Source: Oegoconia quadripuncta (lineage: Eukaryota; Arthropoda; Insecta; Lepidoptera; Autostichidae). From it: 64,000 nt of DNA. The DNA lies in contig OX438754.1 in NCBI GenBank assembly GCA_949316235.1, forward strand, positions 2,837,501-2,901,500, given 5' to 3'. Both the position numbers and the translations under genes were made by a program. A model generated the notes under the pieces. It was not told the origin of the DNA. It saw nothing but the letters and a program-made list of their open reading frames with translations, and did not search any database. Shown here piece by piece: positions 19,844 through 29,700 of this stretch (positions are counted from its first letter, which is position 1; every line of letters starts with the position of its first letter).

Positions 19844-20222
19844 CCCGTAGCATTACATCGTTTTACGCGCGCGACGAGAGAGTGGGATAGTTGTATATTT
19901 AGTCGGAACGAATGAGCTGGACAAATATTATCTCGCAGGATAAAATATTGTTCGCAACGTGGGGCGCGGGGGTATAAGGTTTACCAAATTACCTTCTCCG
20001 AAACACGCGGTTTGCCGAATGGAGCTTGTTTTTATTAAAAATTTTGAAAGCTTCCGATGAGCTAAACGTAATAATATCTACCCCCCGTAGCATGACATCG
20101 TTTGTCGTGTGCGACGTAGAGGTGAGAGTGGAATAGTTGTATATTTCGTCCAAGCGAATGAGCAGGACAATAATTATGTCGTGCGACATAAACGTTTATC
20201 GTGCCTGTTGTGCTACGGGGGC
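19844..20222. mobile_element. Two neighbouring copies of one MITE family
   Basis: Copy 1 (19844-19975) starts cccgtagcattacatcgttt and ends near gggcgcggggg. Copy 2 (20088-20222) starts ccccgtagcatgacatcgtt, with the matching inverted end tcgtgcctgttgtgctacgg. Both share the interior agtgggatagttgtatattt-like phrase and gaatgagc.ggacaa.tat. They are 110 bp apart in the same orientation; further copies lie at 9021-9120 and 10030-10175. Confidence 0.65.
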
Positions 20223-20224
20223 TG

Positions 20225-20515
20225 GTATAAAAAGCAACTGTGTTAAAAGTTAAATATCTTTGGAAGGGTTAAACCGATTCTCATCAAACACGGCTATAGA
20301 ACTTTTCCGTTTAATCGGAAATATAAAAAACCGCACTCGATTTGGAAAACGCATTAATGAGATACATCCTGACAAAGACGAGATACACACACATGCACAA
20401 CGCCATCAACCACATAACATCCGTCGTTTTTGGTTTGGGGTTAAACATGGACATGACACTCACAGACTGTCACAGGCTGCAAAACTTGTAACCCCCCTTT
20501 GCGTCGAGGATTAAA
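20225..20515 (+). repeat. Dispersed repeat, retroposon-tail-like
   Basis: aaccgattctcatcaaacac, gcattaatgagatacatcct, cacataacatccgtcgtttt. Similar wording occurs at 51690-51920 and 58413-58520. Reads like the 3' region of a non-LTR element or a SINE that copies it. Confidence 0.45.
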
Positions 20516-20711
20516 AACATACGGACTTCTAAATACAATCAACGTAAATTGTCTCATTTCTTGATACGCTAGTTTCCTTACGATTATTCTACTTTAAATT
20601 AATTGGTTACTTATTCAAGGTCCGTAGAACGACACAAGTCTGATTAACATTGCTATCCCTTTTTCATCGTAAAACTTTGAATTTATCTATCCTTTTCAAA
20701 TCAAGACATGA

Positions 20712-20838
20712 CTTAGGCTCGTATTAATAAAACTATCTCAAAATTTAATTGATACTTGAGATACTGATGTTTTTAAAGGAGTATCAAAAAGTTAGATCTC
20801 AATCTTGAGATCGTATTATTAATACAGACCTTAGAGTC
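20712..20838. mobile_element. MITE, 'ggcccgtatta' family, diverged
   Basis: taggctcgtattaataaaac at the left and the inverted gtattattaatacagacctta at the right. The subterminal ctcaa/ttgag motifs are shared with 59435-59770. Confidence 0.5.
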
Positions 20839-21054
20839 GTTCTATTAAGGGCCTATCTATCGGACTCTTAGAGGACCATGACTGTAAGCTAATGTTTGAT
20901 ATCAAACCTTTTTATAACTTAATGTGTAGGTAGACAATGTATTGGATTGGTATATTAAAAGGGTATATTTATTGGTATTTATTGAATGTTGTGAGAGTTT
21001 TGACTTGAAAATTATATCAAAATGTTTTAGTGTTATATGTATATTATGTAGAAG

Positions 21055-21329
21055 TTAGGGTTGTGTCACACGAAATATTTAGCCTTAAATCGGAGTTATA
21101 TTTCAGAACGCTTGTCGTGAGATTGCAAGCTGCAGGGCTAGCAAAACTTATATCAGATGACATGACATGTTACATGATTAGTCCGTGGACGCATGGCTGT
21201 CGTGAAAGCTATATCATCCTTTATTTCAAGCTCGCGGCTACGATTTTTTCTCACCCATATCGTCGAGTTGCGTTAGCCATGCGGTTAGTTTAACAAAGTG
21301 ACGTAAAATTATGTATGACACAACCCTAA
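21055..21329. mobile_element. MITE with TTAGGGTTGTGTCA ends
   Basis: Starts TTAGGGTTGTGTCACACG at 21055 and ends TGACACAACCCTAA at 21329, a 14-bp exact terminal inverted repeat over 275 bp. No target duplication is obvious. The interior has no transposase; an ORF runs across it by chance. Confidence 0.6.
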
Positions 21330-21864
21330 ATATAGCAAAATTATTATTGTATGCCTCTCCTATGATATATACTTTATAGAGGTCGTTTTGTATAGATATC
21401 TTAATGCTACATTCATAGCATCACTGTGTTATAAAATTGTCTCCTGATAATTATGGTCTCTATACAAACGTAGTATCATTTTGTAAATCAATTTGAATTT
21501 TTGTATGAAATACATTAGGTTTGAATGTAATTCGTTATTGGTCGCAGATCACCCACCCTCTAGACCTGAAATGTGCAGAGAGCTCTGTTGGCCAAAATCG
21601 CTGTCTTTAACTTCCGCGTGTAATGTGAAGAGAGAGATTGAATAATGAGGCGAATGAGCCTTGTGGTGGTATTGGACCCTTATAAACGTTATTCAACTTT
21701 AAATATTGTGTTAATGTTTCCATGGTAGATAGATATCGCTGTGTAGTCTGCAGGCAGTGGCATGCCCTCCATACAGGTGGCCACCCTAGAAAACTGTAAG
21801 CTTTCCTCGAAATCGAGACAGCTGATCCATACTGATGTGAACACATTGCTATAAGAGTAAGCTT

Positions 21865-21935
21865 GGTTGGCTGGTGGTAGGGCATTTTAAATGTCCACCT
21901 GGCTAGCTACCACCATCTTGTATAAAAAAAAGTTA
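21865..21935 (+). repeat. SINE family B fragment
   Basis: ttggttggctggtggtaggg, cattttaaatgtccacctgg, ctagctaccaccatcttgta followed by an A-run. This is the internal part of family B, head and tail missing. Confidence 0.6.
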
Positions 21936-22943
21936 TTATTTTGTAGTTGTATTTTTTTTTCATTTAATATCAAATTTTATCATTTTGCCAATCTTGTGAC
22001 AAAATGCTGTGCACGCCACTGTCTGCATGTATTTATAGCCTGACGCGTGCGCCATTGTAGATGGTAGCAAATTATCCTATATTCATCTCATTGATGACAA
22101 AGACACCTTTGGCCTGTTCTAGACTATCCACACTTATTAATTTGACACTCTTTCAAAGAAAATGTTGCACATTACACATCTAGTGTGGTAGGGACAGGGT
22201 GTTCCGTGCTATTGGTAAGCAATAAACACAAACTAGAACTGATTGTAATTTTTTTGTTAACTCTATGTGGCTCTATCATGTGTGTTTGTTTTTCAATAGG
22301 AACCAAATTGCAAACTCAGAACGATCTCAAGATCCAGTCTCGCTCTAACTACTACTTTTATTGATACAGAACAATATCTCAAGTGTCAATTTAAAGTCAT
22401 CTCTATCTTGAGACTGCGCGCCCAAGTACGCCTCGATTCTCTGCATAATTCCGTCGTGAGTGGAGAGTGCAAATTACTCGCGACCTTATGCACTGTTCAA
22501 TAAGGCTCACAATGTTATTAAACTGAAATTTGTAATTTGCAAATGAAAATGAAACTACGTTTGTATTGCGACTCGAGTTTATGGCGACTCTTACTTAAAG
22601 TATTTACTACTTGTTCTTTATCGTATGTACAGTCGACTGCAAGTTAAGTTGAAAGTCATTAAAGTGTTACGCTTGACCTGCAGCCCCTGTACCTAAAGGT
22701 ATCCTGAACAATCTTTCTGTGATTCGTTATCAATACATGAAATGCCAAACTTATAACGTTAACAGTATTTTGTATAAATAATTTGCATATTATTAAAACG
22801 CTACATATACAGGGTGAATTTGAATTTGTGTTATTCGTATTAACACGCCACTCTTGATTAGATCATCCCCAAGGAACCATAGTCGAATTCGATAAAAAAA
22901 AATCGATTTACCCATACAAAGTAAACCATTCTGTAACCACCTT
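21936..22943. other. Intergenic, little recognised
   Basis: Contains a partial 'ctcaagat...tattgata' segment at about 22320-22405 that resembles the interior of the ggcccgtatta MITE family. Otherwise nothing. Confidence 0.35.
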
Positions 22944-23095
22944 TAGACCCGTATTTCAGAATATTGCTCAAGCATAGATCTGCACTTGAGCATAGTTAGA
23001 AAGCCGCTATACAAGTTACATAAAGCTGTCCCCTTTTAAATGTCCTCAAGCAGAGATCTCTGCTTGAGTAACATTCTGTAATACGGGCCATATAG
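22944..23095. mobile_element. MITE, 'ggcccgtatta' family, short copy
   Basis: Left end acccgtatttcagaatattg ctcaagca; right end is its inverted form (tgcttgagtaacattctgta atacgggcc). The total is about 150 bp, with a second, inner ctcaagca/tgcttgag pairing. Confidence 0.65.
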
Positions 23096-24980
23096 TGCGG
23101 AAGTCAACAATTTTCGTCTGAATACGGTTATGATTTATAGTGGAAACTTGTTCGTAATGAAGAGTGGAGTCAGCAGTAAGCAGGAATTACACGAATTAAA
23201 TTTCACACTGTAGTGACAAGAGGATTTTAATGTTAATACTTTACATTGGGAATAGTAACAACTGTGGAGACTGATTTCTGATGGTAATTATCAGAATAAA
23301 GTATCTGGGCGCTGGCAGGATGAAATCACAGCGGGTGCAGGCGTATCACATTGAATTGAATATGTATTAGTGTGATACTATGCGTAAATTATTCGAACGA
23401 AACGTGTGTCTATACAGTTCAGATAGTACCTATCTACCTATCATCAAAATATCCTCCCACTGCTGAACACAGATCCTCTCCATTCTTGCAGAACGACTGG
23501 TTGAAAGTGGCCTATATCCAGCGACTTCCGACCATCCTCATCAGGTCGCACGCTGGGCTTGGTCTCTATTTCAGAACCTTAATGCCCCATAGTTCCTGAG
23601 CTATATGCCCTGCCCACTCCGACTACAACTTACACACTGGGCTATGTCAGCGAGTTTTGCTTTTCTACTGTTTTCCTCATTCCTCATTCGATCTCGTAGT
23701 TAATTGCCGAGCTTCGCCCCTTTCAAAGCTTATTTAGTGACCTTGAGCGCTCTTTTGAGGCCCATTCTCGGAGACTGAAAAGTTATCACTGAACACGCAT
23801 TGACTGAAGAATTTCGTCTTTAACCACTAGATCTACCTATTCTATTATGAAGTCTGCCAACTCCTAAAAACCTTTCATTATAGACCATTCGTTCCTTACT
23901 ATCATGGTAACTTTTAACCGGTAACGTTCGCACTTGCACTTCCCTGTCGGCGTCCATGAATACAGTAATATCATTTATCTACAATTACATATAAAACTGA
24001 GATGATTCTTTCTAATTCAGAACTTGATATCCAAAGCTGCATAATTTATATAACCGATATTCAACTCATAATTGATTTTCTCGATAGTTTCGATGAATTA
24101 CGATAAACTAAAACTAGCCCAATAGTCTCTGTTAAGTTGCCAACATTTTCCCCACTATGTTGTCAATATTCACTATGCCAAAGATGTGGAAACATTCGCC
24201 TCGCCAGGCGGATTTCTTCTGACAAGAGAACGCTAAAAGAGGCTGAAGTTTTCACAACTAAAATATTCATGCAGGCAGAACACTCTGTAAATCTTTGAAT
24301 AACAACTTCGATGTCATCTTGTATGAAGTAGCAGAGTTCTTATAAAATTTAAGATCCCAAAAAGGTGAATGCCATTTAACGTGAATCCACCTATACCAAG
24401 TGATGATGATGTGATGTCAGATGTAGTCGTACAACCATTATATGCATAATTAACCGCATGTATCTGACAGCTCTCGAACCGTACGTCTGTACATTTTGAC
24501 ACCTATTTATTTTGAAACTTGTACGTTTTTACACGCACACATGCTGTCGCTTTTGCAGTTTGGCACTTGGTTATATTTACAGTTACGTATTTAAACCTCT
24601 GTAAATTTTGACCCCTATTCATTTCGACACTCGCACTTTGTGACCATTAAACAAATTGGTCCACTGGACATTTTGTCACGTTGACGACTCAGTCCCGGAA
24701 TGCTGCTGTAAATACATTATTTGGTTCGCTGGTGTTTTGAGGGTGGGCGTTTATAGCTACGCTACAGTTGAAAACTAATTAAAATTATCGACCATTGGAT
24801 TATTTGTTGTACAATTTGTATATTTGTACTAGACGAAGAATATCGCGAGACTTGTGCCAAAATTGTAAGTGTTGCATAGAGCCCTTTTAGTGCATATTTC
24901 GGCATATGGATTATAAATTACGCACTAATTGTCCGATCGCTATTTACGAACGAAATCCGTATGACTACGTGGCTGTGCCC
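23096..24980. other. Intergenic, nothing firm
   Basis: A phrase at about 23445-23560 (cctcccactgctgaacacag atcctctcc...) resembles a common lepidopteran LINE 3' tail. The rest gave no repeat copy, exon or RNA gene. Confidence 0.4.
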
Positions 24981-24981
24981 A

Positions 24982-25230
24982 AGGGGCCATTCGTACTAAG
25001 TTTGAACGATAATACCAAAACTAAACACATGTCGTATCGCGGTAATTATTTGAACGGTAATTAGCCTAGTATTTTTTAATACTCGTCGCAAGCTCTAAAC
25101 GTTTTGTGTTTGGTTTTACTTTAGCAACGTCAACGATTTAATCGTTCCGAAAAAATTGTGCGATACCATTTTTTTATATCAGCTAAACAAAACCTAACCA
25201 AAACCGTTGTAAAATAGTGCGATTGGCCCC
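24982..25230. mobile_element. MITE, 'aggggccattcg' family, copy 1
   Basis: Left end aggggccattcgtactaag, right end tagtgcgattggcccc, roughly inverted. The interior shares ccaaaactaaac, gtcgtatcgcggtaat and aatcgttccg-type phrases with 28318-28592. Confidence 0.55.
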
Positions 25231-25883
25231 GCAATTGCGATTGCAATTTCTCAAAGGTCAATTAAGTTCAGTTTATATTGCACGTCAATTTGAAAACATC
25301 GTTAGCGCGTTCTAGGCCACTAGTGGACTACCAAAATTCTTGCCACACAAATTGTTCAATGTGTCTTGGCGTGGATGACCCATAACGAAAATTTGGCATT
25401 CTCCTTTCAGCATGGGATATACAAAATTTTATAAAACCCTGAAACTTTAAGTGTGCCTGCGTCACCGACTTTTTGTAAGACGGATAATCGAGCCGATTTT
25501 TTCGTCAATACTTTTATCACCAATATTGTGACCGATTTTTTGTAGGACATGGGCGTTGAAATATTGCAATCAGTACGTTCCATTTTTCTCCTACCAAAAA
25601 TCGCTCACCGATTATTGGTCGTGGGCGGGGGCAGCCTTAATCTATCGTACCTACGTGTGAATTGTAAGATGTGGATGTATTTCGTTGTGATATTTGTACA
25701 CCTACTGAATGTAGCGGTGAACGGCTGTTAGATGTGAAGTAAATAGTTTGGCATATTTTAATGTAAACATTGTTTTATTTTTATCCTAGAACCTAGAGAA
25801 TTCCGTAAGGTACAAGTCGCCCGCTCATACTCTAGTGGACGAGATGTCCACTTGTTGAAACACCGATATATGGTAAGACTAGA
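25231..25883. other. Intergenic, nothing recognised
   Basis: No repeat copy, splice-bounded exon or RNA gene. The ORF at 25549-25731 has no supporting context. Confidence 0.35.
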
Positions 25884-26948
25884 TTTCCGCCCGCGACTTC
25901 GTCCGCGTGGAAGATTTCATCAAAATCGGTTCAGCAAAAAAAATAGCCTATATGTTAATCCAGGTTCTAATATGTCTACCAACCAAATTTCATCCAAATC
26001 CGTCCAGCCGTTTAAGATTGAAGAGGTAACAAACATACATACATATATATACAGGGCGTCCCAAAGTTATGGGACATGAAGGGGAAGTACCTTAAATATT
26101 GTAGATAGTGAATTTTGCTCAAAGAAGACTTTATGTTATTTTTAAAAGTTAGTAATTCTGCATTCATAGATTTTCTAAAAATTACTTGCTTCGGCTGGGA
26201 ATCGAACCGACTTAAATGTGAAAAAAAAACACCCTACTTTTATGATGCCAATCGAAAGAATAGCTAAAAATAATAACTCTGCCTAAGTAACATAGTATTT
26301 TAAAAGAAAGGAACAACATAAAATGATTGAGTCAAATTTCAAGAAAGTTATTTATTGCCGACGACGTTCGAAAAGTAGCGATATTATCATTCCAAAGATA
26401 GCATTGATTATTCGTAAATAAGTTGCAAACAGAATTGTGCCATATCACATCGAGTGTTCACCATAAAATGATTAGAAAATCAACAGGCAGCGGGCTCATT
26501 AAAAGATTGGCGATTTGCGTAAGACAAGAGGGATCACATTTTGAGCATTTAATTAATTAATTTACAAAAAAATACCTACTTAATTGACTACGGCAGTTTC
26601 ATGTATGTTTTTTATTTGATTAAAATGATTAATTTCACGTTGTTCCTTTCTTTTAAAATACTATGTTACTTAGGCAGAGTTATTATTTTTTAGCTATTCT
26701 TTCGATTGGCATCATAAAAGTAGGGTGTTTTTTTTTCACATTTGAGTCGGTTCGATTCCCAGCCGAAGCAAATAATTTTTAGAAAATCTATGAATGCAGA
26801 ATTACTAACTTTTAAAAATAACATAAAGTCTTCTTTGAGCAAAATTCACTATCTACGATATTTAAGGTACTTCCCCTTCATGTCCCATAACTTTGGGACG
26901 CCCTGTATACATACACACACACCAATTTGCTTTTATAATATTAGTTGG
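25884..26948 (+). mobile_element. RTE-type 3' tail split by a mariner-like insertion
   Basis: 25884-26051 reads cccgcgacttcgtccgcgtg, atttcatcaaaatcggttca, tttcatccaaatccgtccag, then (catacata)n. After the insertion the tail resumes at 26907 with catacacacacaccaatttg cttttataatattagt. This is the standard lepidopteran RTE-like ending, and the split shows the order of the insertions. Confidence 0.7.
26052..26905 (+). mobile_element. Mariner-like element with ~270-bp terminal inverted repeats, internally deleted
   Basis: The ends are CAGGGCGTCCCAAAG...CTTTGGGACGCCCTG, flanked by TA at both sides (26050-26051, 26906-26907). The inverted arms run 26052-26322 and 26640-26905. The centre codes (+) the last part of a transposase: LCHITSSVHHKMIRKS, then RLAICVRQEGSHFEHLIN and a stop. 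The N-terminal and catalytic parts are gone. Each arm holds a tRNA-like 3' half (ggttcgattcccagccgaag). Confidence 0.85.
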
Positions 26949-27113
26949 GATTCATCACAGCTACTTTTAAAAACAAGCCAGGTGATCAAAATTAACATGG
27001 AATATACCGTCCGGATTCGGTTTAGTTTCATTGAAATATATTGATTAGACAGACTATGTGGATGATAATCGCCTATGGACATAACCAGCTTGTTGGCATG
27101 CCAGGCTATTTCG

Positions 27114-27150
<37 letters not shown>
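27114..27150. repeat. (TA)n microsatellite
   Basis: About 18 alternating TA units. Confidence 0.9.
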
Positions 27151-27153
<3 letters not shown>

Positions 27154-27366
27154 GGCCTAATTCATATCTTTGCCAAAATGTCAATTGGTGACCGCTCCTC
27201 GCCAGTGAACCCCTTATTCTATAATTAGTTTATGTAACTTTATATATGTTTACTAAGGTTAATTAACGATGGGATTATCATGTCCTGATGGATATAAAAA
27301 TATGAAAACCGACTCTGACTCGCACTTGACCGGTTTACGAAAGTGTGACCCCCTTTATATAATTTT

Positions 27367-27860
27367 GATGCTGACTTCAAATACAAATACAAAATAGTTT
27401 ATTTGTTTTTCCAAATCATACAATTGCCAATGTGTTGTGGGATCTTTCTTTAAGCATCAAAATGCCTGTGCCAGAAAGATCCACTCTTCCTTAACTTAAA
27501 TATGATAGTATGATCAAGATGCAGATTATAACTTTATCTAAACAACTATAACCAAACAACAATAACTAAATAACAGTAACTAAATAACTATAACTAAATA
27601 TCTATATCTAAATAACTACATATAACTAAATAATTATAAACTTCAAACAATCAAAAGAGACAGCAGTGCTGCAGTCGACTTGCAAAGGTTGCAATCGTCG
27701 CATTTTATAATACAAACTCCTATAGCTATATTTTTGTACAAATGACATTTTAAAACAAAAATCCATTGACAGTTTCTTAGTTCAAACTTGTCATGGCCCG
27801 TCAGAATTGCACTGAAATGTTCGTAAATACCTAAAAACCAGTAAAAGAGCAAGTCAGTGG
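27367..27860 (-). other. Possible LINE 3' end, reverse, unassigned
   Basis: It begins with a tacaaatacaaaatagttta-like tail, runs through a degenerate 'aactaaataac' array (27530-27640), then a region open on the minus strand with CDDCNLCKSTAALL. The layout suggests a 3' UTR and ORF end of a retroelement. I do not recognise the family. Confidence 0.3.
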
Positions 27861-28019
27861 TTACACTACGGTTGGATGTTGATATTTATATTATTTTTGT
27901 TCTAAATCGTTCAATATGGTAAGTACGTTCGTCTTATGTTCTTATACTTGAAAGACACTAAGGCCCGTATTACTAAGTCTTGAGGCTGTATCATCCTTGA
28001 TTGCCTGCCTGACTGCCGC

Positions 28020-28095
28020 CTTATGTGGGACTCCCCTCCCTGACGGGAGGGATACTCACTAAAACCCCGCGACCCTCTTCGGCAGTAGGGAGGAC
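28020..28095. repeat. Short dispersed repeat, also at 63180-63250
   Basis: gggactcccctc...cactaaaaccc.gcg.cctc.ctcggc recurs at 63186-63250 in the same order. Confidence 0.45.
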
Positions 28096-28274
28096 CTACC
28101 TAAATATAAGGAGGATAAATACCTACATGCCTCATGCACGCAATTCGTAAACGGATAGCGACACTCCCTTATATACATACGATACCTACGTCTGTATTTC
28201 ATGTGATGGAAATACATTTTCTTGATTGGCAACCACGCACCGGTGTGGAAGCTACCTCGTCGAACACGCACTAA

Positions 28275-28870
28275 TGAATTATCGGTGGGTTATCACTATC
28301 TAGGTGCCGAAGGCGCACAGGGGCCGATCGCGCTAAGTTAAAACGATAATATCAAAGTTAAACCATAACCAAAAACGTTACGTTAAACACATTTCGTATC
28401 GCACTAATCATTTGAAAGGAAATTAAACTGTTTTTTTTATACTCATGGACAAAGTCTAAACATTTTGGGTTTGGTTTTACTTTGGTAGCGTAAAAATAGC
28501 GCGATATCATTTTTTAATTGAAAACTAAAGCTAAACCAAAACGTTCCGTTCGAAAGGTAAAACCGTTGTAAATTAGCGCGATTGGTCCCCTGATCTATCG
28601 GTGGGAGCTACTTAGGTGCAGAACGGTGCGTTATCAGTGGGAGCTACAAGTACCGAGCACGCACTAATAGTGCATTGTCGATGGGAGGTGTCTAGGCGGC
28701 GAACGCACGGCACATGAGGGACCTTTACTCATGTGCGCACGGTGTTTTATCTGTGGGAGCAATCCTATCTAGGTACAGAAAACGCTGAATTACCTAAGCT
28801 GCTGAAGCGCATTGATGTACCAATTATCGGTGAGTTTTATCTAGGTACCGATCGCACTTGTACGTCGAGT
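28275..28870. repeat. Decayed tandem array, 'tatcggtgggagctacctaggt' unit, split by a MITE
   Basis: Related phrases at about 28279, 28592, 28634, 28676, 28748 and 28830 share the order (t)atcggtggg - ctatctaggt - gccgaacgcac. Spacing varies between 40 and 75 bp. The MITE at 28318-28592 sits inside the array. Confidence 0.55.
28318..28592. mobile_element. MITE, 'aggggcc' family, copy 2
   Basis: Ends CAGGGGCCGATCGCGCTAA and TTAGCGCGATTGGTCCCCTG are inverted copies with one indel, over 275 bp. CAGGG-type termini would fit hAT, but I see no 8-bp target duplication. Related to 24982-25230. Confidence 0.65.
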
Positions 28871-28974
28871 GTCTATTAGGTCGTTGTTATAATGTGACCG
28901 ACAATGAACAGACAATATCCTCAGCATAGCGGCAATTCTGAGCTATTCTTTATGCACAACGAATTAGCGCTTCA

Positions 28975-29260
28975 TTGCAGTCATACTTGATGTTAAGTGA
29001 AGATGAAGCCGAAAGTGGAAACGCGCCCCCACCACTCCCAATGCAATTAGAGGACTGGCTTATTTAAATCGGCCTGAACACAACAATGCTATTACTGCTT
29101 GCAAGCAGACTTAGCTACCTATGATGGTTGTAGCTAACCAGGCGGACATTTAAAAATGGCCTACCACCAAACAACCCGTATGCATTTACATCGCTGGAAT
29201 CGAACTCGTGATCTCAATTTCGTCGTTTTTATGTTGTTCACACTGAGCCACGGAGGCGGT
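28975..29260 (-). mobile_element. SINE family B, reverse, diverged
   Basis: tgatgttaagtgaagatgaa at the 3' side, ccaggcggacatttaaaa in the body, and an inverted head ending in gagccacggaggcgg. The B-box region (ctggaatcgaactcg) is mutated. Confidence 0.7.
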
Positions 29261-29348
29261 CAACCTAAACTAATTATTAATATTTGGTAAATTCTGGCCA
29301 TTTTAACAGCCTGGATTAAAAAAAAAAAGATAACTGAACTGATATCAC

Positions 29349-29516
29349 TCAATATTCAGCCGCTGCAATTTTAAAAACCTGTGGAAAATTTTCAACTTTT
29401 CTGGGATTGCTCAAATCTCCCACACACTTAATGAGTGTCTCCTTAATTTGTCGCAGCAGAGTCCTTTTTCCAGTCCTCAGGTCCAAATATGATCGCCACA
29501 CATTTTGCCATGGTGA
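29349..29516 (-). pseudogene. Coding-like remnant, Myb/SANT-like or transposon-derived
   Basis: A 55-codon minus-strand reading frame, WQNVWRSYLDLRTGKR followed by LLRQIKETLIKCVGDLSN and a TGA stop. It has no methionine, and a stop lies just upstream with no acceptor between them. 'WQ.VW..Y' with basic residues is typical of Myb/SANT-like or MADF-like DNA-binding domains found in insect transposon-derived genes. It looks like a relic; the assignment is weak. Confidence 0.3.
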
Positions 29517-29700
29517 TTAAAGTAAGTAGGTAATCCTACGATAAGCGATTGGTCCAGCGGTGGACTTACATATCTATAGGCTGTTGATGTAATTTAGAAA
29601 CCTGGAGGTTTCCTGAGTGAAATACTTTATTTTAACGCTATTGTTAGAACAGTAAATAATGTATTCAATCAGTTCATGCTTGTGTTGGCTTGATTCTCAG

